Positions 1 to 11,550 of a DNA stretch of 64,000 bases are shown here, in pieces. The notes beneath the pieces were generated by a model. That model worked only from the letters and a program-made list of their open reading frames with translations, ran no database searches and was not told where the DNA came from. The DNA comes from Clarkia xantiana subsp. parviflora (taxonomy: Eukaryota; Streptophyta; Magnoliopsida; Myrtales; Onagraceae), in NCBI GenBank assembly GCA_036873135.1, contig JAPTYO010000018.1, positions 12,391,503 through 12,455,502 on the forward strand, read 5' to 3'. How positions within the stretch are numbered: the stretch's first letter is position 1; each line of letters opens with the position of its first letter. The position numbers and the translations under genes are program-made.

Positions 1-1566
1 CCATTTTCAAAAGCTTTAAACATGTATTTTCTAAGAGTAGGTAACGTAATCTTGTCCTAAATACGTGTTTAGTGCACAATTTAATGTAGCATGATTATTT
101 GATTTAACTCATTATCATTCATTAGCTTTTATGGCGACGTGTCTTAACAATTTCATTGGAACACAGTTTACATACATGTGAGTTATCTTCTTCATCTCAT
201 AGGGAACGCCCAATAGATTGACTCTAACATTATGTTCTTGAACTGCGCTTCTTGAAGTGTGTATCACTTTATTTGAATGCCTAGCCCGACTTACCGTTCA
301 AGGCGTATGTAAGGAAAATCGTTTAACCGACTTCATCCTTCTTTCGTTTGCAAACTTATCTTAGGGATTTTATCCCATTTCCGAACTGAGCATTTTGGGT
401 TTTCACCCTATGCGTCAGTTGATACTTTTACAAGGTCGTGGTAGCTTATGAAGCATACTTCTTTCCGATGTAAATGTTATCAGTAAGTTATTTTTGAAGG
501 AATGCAAACGAAAATTCAGCATTTCATCATATAAACACTTCATTATTAAAATCGTATTTTGAAACGATGTCATCCGTCTTTCGAGGTCCACTTACGCGTA
601 TAGCTGTTCACCGAAGTTTTAACCTTAGGATGAATCGTTTCATTTCTAAATTTAATTTAATTTATTTCAATCGGTTTTGCACATGATTATTATTACTAAT
701 TATTTAATTATTAATGGAATACTAATAACAAAGTAAGATTTATAACCGGTTCATTCTTATAACTACGCAATCAATTGATTTTAATGGCATTATGATTTTA
801 CTCAAAGATTTGGATGTAGGAGAAAATGTATGGAGTTGTTTGATTCGGCTTTTTTCAATAGCCCTATTGCTTCGGTTTACTTAAATTTCGGATCGATCTC
901 GTTTATAGCCGAGTCGATTAATCTTGATAAGCAGAACTTATTTCGAATCGAACGGTTACTACTTTATTCAATGAATCTGAAACAATAGTAACCAGAATTC
1001 AAACAAAAATGAACAATAGGAAAACCAACATAAACAATACTGGGGTCTCAGATCTCAAACTTGAAGCAATCACGAAGAAGAGTGATGGACAGGTCGTCAT
1101 AACCGAGTTGTACCGTGAGGGTACTGATATCATGGTGGTTATCACACAGGATCATTGTTTAGACCTTTTATTGTTGGGGGTTGCCAAGCATTTCAGCATT
1201 CCAATGAATCTGTCATCGAATGCCTAGGGTTCTTTCAAAAAGTCTCCTTCTTTATCATTTGCTTTCAATAGATGTATTGTCGTCTTAATCGATTGATCAG
1301 ACATGTGAGCCCATTTTCGTCAACAAATAATAAAAGAGGAAACATCCTCATTACTTTCCGAGCCCTTGTCCATACGTCTAACACGTCAGGAGATCATGAA
1401 AGGCTATTTCACCGTAATCACTGCATAGAATTCTGTAGTATTCTGCCATTAAGGCTCGTGCTTCAGCGGCTTTACCCTTACCGAAGCGAAGGTATATGGC
1501 ACAACAAAGATGCAATGCGCTGAGTTGTATAAATTCTTTTTCTACCTCAGTTGCGAGATAATTAAT
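1..1566 (-). repeat. Left copy of internal tandem duplication
   Basis: This stretch matches 4272-4406 plus 15213-16647 at about 98.5% identity, with roughly two dozen differences counted by eye. Base 1 corresponds to 4272. Homology stops sharply after 1566, where sequence from the far 3' region of the element begins. In family copy A the equivalent two regions lie more than 4 kb apart, so this is a rearrangement, not normal element order. It contains the C-terminal part of the gag-like ORF (1152-1566, minus). Confidence 0.85.
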
Positions 1567-2164
1567 CACGAGGTGAAGAAGTTTGCGCCCGAAGGTGCAA
1601 TAAGGCTCCCGGGATCAATAACACGCTCGAGGTGAAGAAGTTTGCGCCCTCTAAAATCACGAGGATTCTTATCTAGCACAACCGAGCTGTGACCCCGTGG
1701 TCGAACATGGCACACGCAGTATGAAGCACACGTCGATAGCATACCTGAACATTTAAGTTGACATGAATGGGATATGTCAATCATGCTATCGCAGATTCTC
1801 ATCTGGCACAGAATATGGATTAATAACGAACGAAGTTCATCACCGCGATTTGAAAAACGAAGATCATGCCGAGTTACTTTGAGACTAGATAATAGTCCTG
1901 CGTAATCAGGTTTATCCCCCTGATTCTTAGCCAATCTTGCTCAGTAGAGGCCTCTCTCCACCGCAAGATGACCGTGACTGTGTGACGGGGTAAGGCCCAC
2001 ATTCGACATAGTTTTTGCACAAGATGACCTTACCTGTGTGACGAGGTAAATCTGATGTATTCAAACATTATGACGTCGATTGATCATAAACTCAATTGCA
2101 ATACTTTCGTTTCATTAATGTAACTTTCAAATATCAAAATGTCATCACAGATACATGCCACTTT
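1567..2164 (-). other. 3' non-coding region of copy 1, with filler at the duplication junction
   Basis: The sequence matches the region between RNase H and 3' LTR of copy A (about 34050-34610) and copy D. Immediately at the junction, a piece of about 20 bases (1569-1590) is a second copy of 1629-1650. This looks like templated filler of the sort left by end-joining repair. No gene seen. Confidence 0.6.
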
Positions 2165-3480
2165 TAAACTCTACTCAATCCAAGCAGTTTTTCATGATTT
2201 TCGAATATCTCCCTGCGTAGTGGTTTAGTTCATGGGTCTGCAACCATGTTCAAAGTGATTATAATGTCTACTACCATAGATTTAGCATAAAAATATTTCA
2301 GATCAATGTGTTTGGTCCTACTATGGTACTTTGGATTCTTTACTGCCGTAATGGCTGCCTGACTGTCCGAGAACACTTTCACAGGTTTACCCTCGACATC
2401 GCCATCAAGCAGCGCAGTAAGAAGCCTTTTCAGCCAGACCGCTTCCAGTGCATTCTTGGAGAGGGCTACTAATTATGATTCCACCGTGGACAGCGCGACA
2501 CAGGTTTTCTTTTTGCTCGTCCATGAAATGGCGGAACTAGAAAGGAAAACACTCCTCCTATGGTGGACATACGATCATCCGGATCGACACCATGGTTGGC
2601 GTTACTGTAACCGGTTGATTCTAACTTCCCACCCTCATAGCACAGAGCGTAGTCAGCAGTACCTTTCAGATAATGAATAATTCGTTTTACAGCCTTTAAA
2701 TGTTGATATCCGGACGGGTGCATTGGATGGCGTACATCAAACTACCAACCATGCTTATATACTCTACACCCATCATCTGTTCTCGCTCTGCCAGGTTCTT
2801 AGGGCCGTCACGTTTTGACAGTCCGCACCCAAACACCACCGGCGTATCCACGGGTTTGGCATCCTGTAATCTGAACCTTTTAAAAAGTTTGTTGTTATAG
2901 GCTTCTTGAGACAGACATAGTTTCCGTGTAGCCCGATCTCTAGCAATTTTAATGCCTAAGATGTATGTGGCTTCTCCCATGTCTTTCATCTCAAATACAG
3001 ATGCCGACCATGAATTTGACTTGTTCATAAAACTCACGTTATTTTCGGCAATGAGTATGTCGTCCACGTATAAGGTACGTATAAGGTTAAGATGACATAC
3101 TTAGACCGGGAGTTCTTATAATACATGCACGGATCCTCGTGAAGATTCACGAATCCGTTTCCTACGATTTCCTCGTGGAATCTGCGGTACCATTGCCGAG
3201 ATGACTGTTTAAGACCGTAGATGGACCTTTGGAGCTTACAAACTTTACGTTCGTTACCATGAGTAATGAAACCCTCCGGTTGCTCCATGTAGATCTCTTC
3301 CTCCAGGTTTTTCGTGGAGAAATGCTGTCTTAACATCCATTTGGTACAGCTCGATATCGAGACTTGCGACCAGGACTGTAACTGGCCCTGACCGTGGTTT
3401 TACGCACAGTCGATGAGTTTATTTCGTCAAAGTCAACTCCGTGAAGTTGGGTATATCATTTCGCAAAAATTCGGGTTTCG
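2165..3480 (-). pseudogene. copia pol fragment: RT C-terminal half and RNase H
   Basis: Three minus-strand reading blocks (about 3336-3034, 3067-2696, 2723-2469) give the RT motif EEEIYMEQPEGF, then GLKQSSRQWYRRFHEE, the MDDILIA remnant of the YVDD box, and the YILGIKI and GSLMYA segments. They continue into the RNase H region (ALCYEGGKLES). The pieces are in different frames and the RNase H end (2165-2470) has several changes, so this is a dead pol gene. The order matches copies A and D. In a live element it would copy element RNA into DNA inside cytoplasmic particles. Confidence 0.8.
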
Positions 3481-4271
3481 CACCGCCCGAATTTTTCTAT
3501 CAGTGGTGAGCCTTCTTTCAGGACTCACCTTATCCTTGTGCACCTGTGGTTAGCAGGTAAATCAACTATAGACAATGGCTTTCATTTAACCGATCTCTCT
3601 CTTTAATTATTTTCCTCCATTTTCCCCACTTGGGGTTTTTCATATGCTTATCAACATTTGTTAGAGTGAGATTATCACCCTACTCAATGGGTTCGATGCC
3701 TTTGACTTTCGTGTATGCTTGTTATTCCCATCTTAAGTATGAACGTTTCTCCCACTCGGAATAATGCCTCTTATCGGAGCATCACTTCCATTGGGAACAA
3801 GAACATTGGTTGAATCTTGACCTACAACTTTCCTTGGACGAGCTCTTGGTCACAGGGTTTTATTTATGAGATGAATTCCCAGATCACTAGGACCTGGAAC
3901 CAAGTTGGTCGGATCACTCCCACTGGAAACAATGGGTAACTCCCATTGGAAAGAATGGGTAGTCTAGGCAGTTGTTGCATTCTTGGTTTAGCAATTTGAA
4001 TATCAGGTTCTACTTGATTCGTCTTTACGGCAACAGTGATCTCTTGTGGTAGGGATTATTCCTCCCACTGGATTTACTATGAAAATGTTTCCATTATCAT
4101 TAACCATGTCATTCACTTGAGTTGCCAATTCATATATCTCCCACTCGAATTAAGTGGGACATGATTGTTAGTGTTACTGCTCTAGTTTGATCAAGACTAC
4201 ATTAGTTTGAAACTGACTATGCATTGAAATTCGTCCTCAAGTGATGTAATGTCTCATATTCGACCACGACA
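3481..4271 (-). pseudogene. copia RT N-terminal remnant and integrase-RT linker
   Basis: This is the start of RT (about 3481-3600) followed by the low-complexity linker between integrase and RT. Repeated short blocks such as cccactggaaacaatggg (for example 3920-3960) recur here as at 36290-36500 and 54000-54200. Read on the minus strand they give Val-Pro-Ser/Asn-Gly type repeats like those in the linker of copy C (27600-27660). No intact frame. Confidence 0.6.
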
Positions 4272-4406
4272 CCATTTTCAAAAGCTTTAAACATGTATTT
4301 TCTAAGAGTAGGTAACGTAATCTTGTCCTAAATACGTGTTTAGTGCACAATTTAATGTAGCATGATTATTTGATTTAACTCATTATCATTCATTAGCTTT
4401 TATGGC
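4272..4406 (-). repeat. Right copy of internal duplication, part 1
   Basis: Matches 1-135 base for base by eye. The match is interrupted at 4406 by the gypsy insertion and resumes at 15213. Confidence 0.85.
4402..4406. repeat. Target-site duplication of the Tat/gypsy element (left)
   Basis: The five bases atggc directly precede the LTR start TGTTGG at 4407 and are repeated at 15213-15217 after the LTR end CATCA. In the uninterrupted paralogue the site occurs once, at 131-135, which confirms the insertion point. Confidence 0.95.
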
Positions 4407-5125
4407 TGTTGGATCACGGGCGAAGCTCCGTTACGTACTTGACGGAATGCTCTGGACTCCTGGGCTCCGCGTAATCCTGCAAAAGGAGATGACCTGGGTG
4501 GTGACCCAGAATCCCTCTCCGATGCTTAAATGAGTATACGATCAATGGGGTGGCAACAAGATTCTAAGTGCGTATTATAGAGTATCGTTTTCTGGGGTAA
4601 CTTCCTCCTTTATATAGGAGGAGGAGTTGCCCAGTTACCTGTGACCAAGCTTGGCCGTTGTGCCCATGATTCCGTGTATCTCGCCACGATTCCGTATATC
4701 TCGGTTGGGATTCCATATATCTCGCCCCACGCTCCGCGTATCTCGGGGGAGTTATCTTTATCTCTAACCGTCTCCCACTACTTTATCTAGTAGGCGGGTT
4801 TCTCGGTCTTATCCTCTGATCCCAAGTCCCGACTCCTGTCGGAGACTCCAGAGTTGTCTCATTCTAGATCACCACCCAGGACCTTCGGTCTCTGCGGGAC
4901 AGGTCCGGCCTCTGCGGGGCCTTATTATCGGGGCCTTTACTAAGGCATATCGGAGCCTACTCAGAGGCTTCTCATCGGGAGCATTCAGCTCATACACCGG
5001 GACCGCTGAAGTCGGGACCCTTCATGCTGGGCCTCTGGGCCTTCCAGGCTTTTCACGAGGCCCACTGGACCTATTCACCGTCCATTGGCTATTAACGGGG
5101 CTAAAGATCACATCGGAACCCATCA
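4407..5125 (-). repeat. 3' LTR of Tat/gypsy element (719 bp)
   Basis: Starts TGTTGGATCAC at 4407 and ends CCCATCA at 5125 on the plus strand. It aligns without gaps from 4609 to 5125 with 14696-15212. Differences seen are near the octet cttatctcta-accg, in ctattcaccg, and in gctaaagatc. The first 202 bp have no counterpart in the other LTR. Confidence 0.93.
4611..4616 (-). promoter_or_regulatory. TATA box in 3' LTR
   Basis: Read on the minus strand the sequence is CCTATATAAAGG, about 510 bp from the LTR start. That puts U3 at about 500 bp and R-U5 at about 200 bp. The same box is at 14698-14703 in the 5' LTR. Confidence 0.5.
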
Positions 5126-5148
5126 TTTGCCCCCAAGACATGGGGGAC
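5126..5148 (-). other. Polypurine tract of Tat/gypsy element
   Basis: On the minus strand CTTGGGGGCAAA runs directly into the 3' LTR start TGATGGG. This is the usual plus-strand primer for second-strand DNA synthesis and fixes element orientation as minus. Confidence 0.8.
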
Positions 5149-5194
5149 TTTTAGTTCGTCATGTCTTTCAGTTCAGATCTTTTGACCTTTTTGT

Positions 5195-5325
5195 CGAAGG
5201 CTTTTGTCTTCATACCTCCCGATACCGCCGTCGGGGGCTTTTACCTTTGCATTCTTAATACCTCAATCAGAGGCTTTTGTCTTCATACCCTCCGATACCA
5301 CCATCGGAGGTTTTTGCCTTGCGTG
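5195..5325 (+). repeat. Short degenerate tandem repeats
   Basis: Two to three copies of a unit containing aggcttttgtcttcatac and cctccgataccacc/gccgtcgg, about 40-85 bp apart, lie upstream of the antisense gene. They resemble the ggcttt...cgtacc words in the arrays at 9040-9345. Confidence 0.5.
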
Positions 5326-5851
5326 TGTTTGTTGTATAATAGAGTCTCTTACTCATGATTACTTTGGGCCCACCAGACCCCATGGGTAGTTGCCAAATCC
5401 GAGGAGACTCCTCGATTACTGTAGCATTAAATGCCTGGGGATAAGGAAATGACGTTGAAACCGGCGTGACTGTTACTTTCTGAAAAAGCAGCTGTGACAT
5501 CACTCACGTCTCTTCCGTACCTATAATCTTGGCAATTAGGATCGTGTCGTTTCCTCTTCAACGGTGCAGATCAGGCCCATCCAGCTGTCTCTTCCGTACC
5601 GTCCCCCTGATTTCAACGATCATGATTAAATCGTTTCGTCTTCAACGGTCAAGATTGAGTCCCTCCGATTGTCCTTCTGCTTATAAAAGCCAAAACCCTG
5701 GCATTATTCACTTCTTCTACACTCTCTCGATTTTAGCCATTCTTGCATTCGAAGCTTCTTCTCCAAGCTCTTCCTGCTGTTCAAGTGATCCAAGGCCTTC
5801 AGCCCTTCCGATCTTCCTTCATTTTCCCTCTCCGATCACCAATCATGTCTG

Positions 5852-5934
5852 GTAAGGGCTTTCTTCTATGTTTTCGTGATTTACTTGCTGTTTATTCTCC
5901 TTTTCTCAAATCTTCTTGTTTGCAACCGTTTTAG
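5852..5934 (+). other. Intron 1 of antisense gene
   Basis: GTAAGG donor after ATGTCTG and a pyrimidine-rich TTTTAG acceptor. Splicing gives a continuous frame starting M-S-D-E-D, which is the best available start for the protein. Confidence 0.65.
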
Positions 5935-7746
5935 ACGAAGATAGTTATGAGGCTAGGGCTCCTTTCACTTTCGAATTTGCTGTCAATGAGATTTCTGAGG
6001 CTTCATATGAGATTGCCCTTAGAGAGGGGTGTATTACCTCGGATTGGGAACCTCGTTTCCCGTATGAGTCTCAGTCTTCCATCAGAAGGAAGCACATCGT
6101 TACGCCTCCTCGGGCAGGGGAAGTGTTCGTCTCCGCCGGACAAATAAACGCGGGGATTCGGTTCCCCTTCTGCGGAAATTTGGTGGAGATGTGCAACTTC
6201 TACAAAAACGCATCCCTGTAATTTCTCTCCGCACGCCATCCGCGTGTGGAGTGCCTTCCAACTCCTATGCCACCGCCAGCAGTGGACGTACAGTCTACTA
6301 CTCTTCCGCACTTTCTATGGCATGAAGTGCAACAAGGCTGGTGTCTGCTCCTTCTCCCCCCGACTCCCCAAGTGGACAAAGGAACAACTTTCACGTTTTG
6401 GCTGGGACAGCGAGACTTGGAAGTTCCACAAGGATCGGATACTGATACGCGACTCGGGGTCTGACAATAGCGGATGGAAGAAGTACTACTTCTTCGTCCA
6501 ACACAGCTCTGTCCCATAGCCTCGATGGGAGGTCGTGGCGGACCCTGCCCACAAGCTCTTAGACTACGCTGACGATGACCTCAACACTCTCCAGATGGTT
6601 CAGCTCTACTGTTGGGGAGACAACTTCATACCCCTCGATGCCAACAAGCTCCAGGAGAAGGACTTGATTACTATCGGAGTCCGACTCCTTGACTCTGTTT
6701 CCAAAGATTTGGTCATCTGGGTAATACTTTTAACCATCTTGTCTTTTACTTTTGCAGCCAAGAAGGCTTCTTTGTTGACTCATCTCATTCTGAAGCAGGG
6801 TGAGACTGATTCCGTCCAGAGTGGCTCCAAGCGGAAGCGAAAGTAGGTGAAGAAAGGCGCTTCCTCTTCCACTCCTCTATCTGCTGCCCCTCCGACTGAA
6901 GAGCAAGTCGGGGCCAAGAAGGCCAGGAGGGAGGAGATAGATCGGGCCTTCGGGGCCACTACTGTCGAGGAAGGTAAGCACGTTCGTCGTGCAATTAAAA
7001 GATATAAGAAATTAGTTCCCAAGGAGTTTATCCCCGCTGATCGTGAGTCGCGGGTTCGGGAAATTAAATACATCCTTCAAGGAGAAGTCCCCCACCTTCT
7101 CAAAGCGGGATATTACAACTTCTTAGGGAAAGATCAACATGTCAAACGTCAAATTCTCTGGTGTCCTGGTGGAATTCTTCCTGACTATATTCGTCCTGCC
7201 ACCGCAGGTCCATCGGAGACTCCTGCTCCGACGGAGGCTGTCACTCCAGCGGAGACTACGGCTCCGCAAGAACTGATGCTGGAGGATGTCCCGGCAGATA
7301 CTCAGTTCCGTCGGGTGACTGATTTGGAGGCCTCTACTTCTGTCGAAGAGCCTGACGAGGGGGGCCTGCTTCCCCGCGGAAGGTCGGGGCCAAGGAACAT
7401 GAGGCCCGCCGTGAGGGACGTGTCCCAAAGTCCTCCTCCTGCTTTCCGTACTCCTACTCCTGAGCCTCATCCGACCGAGGTAGCTCCTCCCACCGATGAT
7501 GCCGAGGTTATCCCTCGTCTTCCGATGGATGATGTTTACAAGATCTACACCCCCGACCAGGCGACGGTTCCCTGGCGTCCGATCGAATCCCTCCACGGGT
7601 TTTCGATCCGACGGGGTAATCTTCAGCCTAACTTGGCCCTGCATCTGCTGGCAGGGTCAATTCCTCCCGCTTTGAGACTGCCGCTTTGCTTGTCGCGGGA
7701 GGACATCGAAGAGGAGTTCCGCGCTATGGCCGTCCGTCGGATGGAG

Positions 7747-7827
7747 GTAATACTTTACCTTTGTTTGTTTTCTTCCTTATCTCTGCTTTCGATCATCGAA
7801 TTCCAATCTTTTTTCCCTTCGCCTTAG
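7747..7827 (+). other. Intron in antisense gene before the coiled-coil exon
   Basis: GTAATA donor after ATGGAG and GCCTTAG acceptor after a T/C-rich tract. It is 81 bp, phase 0, and joins two long open exons without a frame change. Reading through would hit the stop TAG at 7825-7827. Confidence 0.7.
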
Positions 7828-8806
7828 GAAACCGCGGACCAGCAGCGTTGTTTCGCCATCGCCTTGGCTCTGAAGAGTGCCTTGGAGGAGGCTGAAGCTA
7901 AGTCGGACCCTGATGCATTAGCCAAGCTTCAGGTGGAGCTCGACGAGGCGGTGGCGGCTAAGAATAAGATGGCCAAGGAGAAGGGTCTCCTCGACAACAT
8001 GGCTTCGGACCTGCTTAAGAAGGTTCAAGATCATGAGGCTGTCATGCGTCGGGAGCGGAAGATGGTCCAGGTGGAGCAGCAGCGGAATGAGGCGGAGAAG
8101 AAGCAGCTCATTCACGAGAAGAACGTCTTCGCGGATCTTCTCGCAGAGGCCAAGGCGAAGTTCGAAACTGAGAGGGCTGAGTTTTCTGCCAAGCTGGCTG
8201 AGGCCAAGGCTCAAGGCCTCGAGGAGGGCCGCCTGCAGGGCCGCGAGGAAGGCCTCCAGCAAGGTCGTGAGGAGGGCCGCCTACAGGGCCGCGGGGAGTA
8301 TCGGAACTCTGAAGAATTCAAGGTGGCTGCTGTAGAGTTCTGCAAGTCCGAGATGGAGGATGTTTTGTACAACGCTGTCGAAGAACTCTACATAGCTTAC
8401 GCGGATTCTATTGACTTCACGAAGTCCGAGACTCTTGCCCCCGTCGCGGAGAAGTACTTCAACCTCCCCGCGGAGAGTGAAGAGGCCGCTACCGTGGACC
8501 CGACTCCGCCAGCCGCGGAGCCTTCTGCCCAGGCCCCTCCGAACCTTGCTCCCTCCGATGCTGCTGAGGATCCATCTTCCAACAAGGACCAAGTCTAATG
8601 TTACATCTTTTTAGTCCTTGTAGTCTTTCTCCTTCGCTTTTTGTATCCGAACTTCTAGGCCTTTGAGCCTTTATATAAGGAATTTCTTTCATCTGTTTTG
8701 GTCTCGATAATCGTTTGCGCTTATCTAAAGCGGCTTTAAATTCGTTACTCAGAACGTTCCGATGCATCATTTGAGATGACTCCATACGTCCTTCCGACGC
8801 TTTACT

Positions 8807-8971
8807 CGGGACTTCACCATTTAAGGTTTCCCGTCTAATCGGGACTTCACCACTTAAGGTTTCTCGTCCAATCGGGACTTCACCACTTAAGGTTTCTCAT
8901 CCAATCGGGACTTCACCACTTAAGGTTTCTCATCCAATCGGGACTTCACCACTTAAGGTTTCTCGTCCAAT
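8807..8971 (+). repeat. 33-bp tandem array, five copies
   Basis: Unit cgggacttcaccacttaagg followed by tttctcgtccaat, starting at 8807, 8840, 8873, 8906 and 8939. The period is constant and the copies differ at a few sites only. It lies just after the antisense gene stop. Confidence 0.9.
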
Positions 8972-9039
8972 CGTACATCATTAAGATGATTTTATCGTAC
9001 CCTTTGAGGCTTTTATCGCGTCCTTTCAGACGACTTTAC

Positions 9040-9345
9040 GCGGACCTGTTAAGGCTTTTTCATACCCGTTAAGGCTTTTGGCCGCATCATATAGACGACT
9101 TACGCGGACCTGTTAAGGCTTTTTCGTACCCGTTAAGGCTTTTGGCCGCATCATATAGACGACTTACGCGGACCCCTCAGGGCCTTTTCGTACCTAGGCT
9201 TTTGGTTGCATCATATAGACGACTTACATGTAACCCGTAGGGCTTTTGTCCATACCTGTTAAGGCTTTTGGCCGCATCATATAGACGACTTACGCATACC
9301 TCGAAAGTCTTTTATCGTACCTCGGAAGGCTTTTGTCGCGTCCTT
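9040..9345 (+). repeat. About 64-bp tandem array, four to five copies
   Basis: The word gcatcatatagacgacttac recurs at 9084, 9148, 9208 and 9274, spaced 64, 60 and 66 bp. Between copies are variants of ggacctgttaaggctttt and cgtacccgttaaggctttt. The array sits between the two convergent genes of the element. Confidence 0.85.
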
Positions 9346-9476
9346 CAGGACTTCTTACTAACAGTTAGAATAAATCTAAAAACAATTTGATCGAACGCAA
9401 CTTCTTTTATTAATAACTCAAAGCTTTGCTTACATCGGATTGATAGACAACTTGCGCCATTCGCGGCGACTTAATA

Positions 9477-10505
9477 TCAAACATGATACTTCTTCAAGTG
9501 TTCGCCACTGAAGGAATGCTTCAACGTCTTGCCATCAAGGTCCTCTTGCTTGTATGCATTGGGTGCTGGCATCCCTACGATCTTGTAAGGTCCTTCCCAT
9601 TTTGGTGATAGCTTGTTGATCCGATCTTGATGAACGAACTCGTTCCTCCGCCAGACAAGTTCTCCCACGAAGAATTGTCGGGACTTGACACGCCGATTAT
9701 AATATCGGGCTGTTGCCAGACGCATCCGGGCCTGGACTTCATCAGCTTTCCACCTCTTTTCCTCGAGCAAGTCTAAGTCTAGACGTCTCATTTCCTCGTT
9801 TGTCAGAGGCTCGTAATATTTTGCGCGATGGGACGCCACCGCTATTTCCACGGGAGCGACTGCCTCCGTGCCGTAGACCAGGCCAAACGGAGTTTCTCCT
9901 GTCGATTGCTTGGGTGTATTTCTAACAGCCCACAGCACGTTCTCAAGCTCATCCAGCCAATGGCCCTGCAAGGCATAGACTCTCTTCTTCAAGCCATCCA
10001 TCACGATCTTGTTGGCTGATTCTACCTGCCCATTGGTCTGAGCGTGGCGGACTGAAGCGGTCCGATGTTCGATGTTCAACTCCTCCAGGTACTCCTTCAA
10101 CTGAGCCCCATTAAACGGAGGGTCGTTGTCGCTAATCAATACTCGAGGGACCCCGTACCGGGATATGATTTGAGTTTGAAGGAACTTGAGGATCTGCTGC
10201 CCCGTCGTCCTGGCCAATGCCTTAGCCTCTATCCACTTTGAGAAGTAATCGATAGCCACGAGTAAATACTTGCACTGACCCTTCGCTTGGGGTAGGGGTC
10301 CTACTAGATCAATCCCCCATTGCGCGAAGGGCCAAGCACTCCTGATGGGCATCAAGTCCGCGGCGGGAGCCACGATATTTGGAGCGTACCTCTGGCATGC
10401 ATCACAGGATCGGACCATTGCTGTCGCCTCCTTGTTCATCGAAGGCCAATAGTAGCCCAAGTTCAGCGCCTTCCTCACAAGAGATCGAGCCAATAGTAGC
10501 TTCAT
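9477..10505 (-). pseudogene. Tat/gypsy integrase (most of the protein)
   Basis: A 342-residue open frame covering integrase except its extreme N-terminus. The zinc-finger cysteines are in CDACQRY (residues 34-40). The catalytic triad is Asp66 (WGIDLVGP), Asp126 (ISDN) and Glu162 (GQVESANK), with 35 residues between the last two, the classic DD35E spacing. The C-terminal domain ends with GPYKIVG and a short tail; no chromodomain is seen. It is frameshifted from the upstream frame near 10495-10505. A working integrase would join element DNA to the host genome. Confidence 0.9.
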
Positions 10506-11550
10506 GACAGGCCGCGACTCCCTCGTGTAGCTCCCTCAGGATCCGGTTCGTGTCAGGTTCCGCTACGCATTTTAGGAAAGGTTTTACGTACCCTTTTTTG
10601 TATAACTGATTGTCCACCATCGCGTAGTTGTCCGCAATCCGACGCAACCTGACAGCTGCCACCTTGTCATCGGGGAGTGCCCCCGTAGTCAGGTATGTGA
10701 CCATCGGGGTCATCCAAGTGGGCTTCTCCTCTTCCTCCGATCCTGTCTCAATAGCGCAGATCTCCGCCGGATCAATGTTTGAGATTATCACCTTCTCTAG
10801 GAAATGTACCTTCCGATTCTCCTCGGGGGCCACTCCCAGAGCGAACTTGCTTAAGGCATCTGCTTCCGCGTTTTCTTCCCTCGGGATCGCCTCGATATCG
10901 AAGCTTTTGAAGCTCCCCTTCAAAGTCTGCACCTCGTGCAAATACTTCTTTATTGTCGGGCTCCTGGCTTCATAGTTCCCCTGGACTTGATTTACAACCA
11001 AAGTGGCATCACACTTCACCTTTAGATGATCGACTCCCGTACCCTTGGCGATCTTGAGGCCCGTAATGAGAGCCTCGTACTCCGCTTCATTGTTGGTGGC
11101 TTTGAACGTCAAGGCCAAGGCATATCGCAGGGGCTCGCCTCCACCGGGCGGTATCAGTACGAATCCTGCCCCCGAGCCTTCTACACTCGATGAACCATCA
11201 GTGTACATCTCCCACGTGTTCTCCTCATTTGGCTGTTCTGTTATCGGGGCTTGTTCTGCTATCGGGACCTCCTCCATGATTGCCCCCTCTGCGGGACCCG
11301 TTACTTCCAGATCGGGTGCCGTAGACTCAGCTATAAAATCTGCCAATGCCTGGCCCTTAATTGCAGTTCTCGGAGCGAAATGAATACGGAACTCTGTCAG
11401 CTCGATGGCCCATTTCACCAATCTCCCCGACGCCTCTGGTCGGTTCAAAAAGTGCTTCAGGGGCTGATTAGTCAATACCGTGACTTCATGGGCATGGAAG
11501 TAAGGTCGTAGCTTTCGAGCGGCAATACAACGCAAAGAGATACTTCTCAA
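10402..11550 (-). pseudogene. Tat/gypsy RNase H tail, archaeal-type RNase H and integrase N-terminus
   Basis: A 382-residue frame. Residues 10-75 finish the usual gypsy RT/RNase H connection (AARKLRPYFHAHEVTV). Residues about 113-250 form a second, complete RNase H: Asp in MYTDGSS, Glu in NNEAEYEAL, Asp in KCDATLVV and Asp in EADALSKF. This duplicated RNase H is the hallmark of the Tat lineage. The C-terminus enters integrase (ILRELHEGVAAC) and then loses frame into 9477-10505. The upstream frameshift is at about 11520-11540. Confidence 0.88.

Larger units (their letters stand above)
5845..8598 (+). pseudogene. Intron-bearing antisense gene of the Tat element (putative gypsy-type transposon protein)
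   Basis: Plus-strand gene opposite to gag-pol. Exon 1 is only ATGTCTG (5845-5851); a GT-AG intron (5852-5934) joins it in frame to MSDEDSYEARAPF. The first domain (5935-6720) resembles the plant putative gypsy-type transposon family: a ...IRFPF... segment, FRTFYGMKCNKAGVCSFSP, and GWKKYYFFV. A basic linker follows, then exon 6847-7746 and an 81-bp intron (7747-7827, GT-AG, phase 0) joined in frame to a coiled coil (7828-8300). That coil contains EEGRLQGREEGLQQG-type repeats and an acidic Pro/Ala-rich tail. A frameshift lies near 6220, and there are stops at 6517-6519 and 6844-6846. A possible third intron starts at 6721, with an in-frame acceptor only at 6762. Such antisense genes are known in Tat elements; their role is not established. 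Confidence 0.7.

Noticed and set aside
1009..1227. Plus-strand ORF of 72 codons repeated at 16091-16309, with a related frame at 37894-38184
   Set aside because: It lies antisense to the gag-like ORF of family 1. The two near-identical copies come from the local tandem duplication, and its similarity to 37894-38184 is explained by conservation of the minus-strand protein, which also shares its end point.
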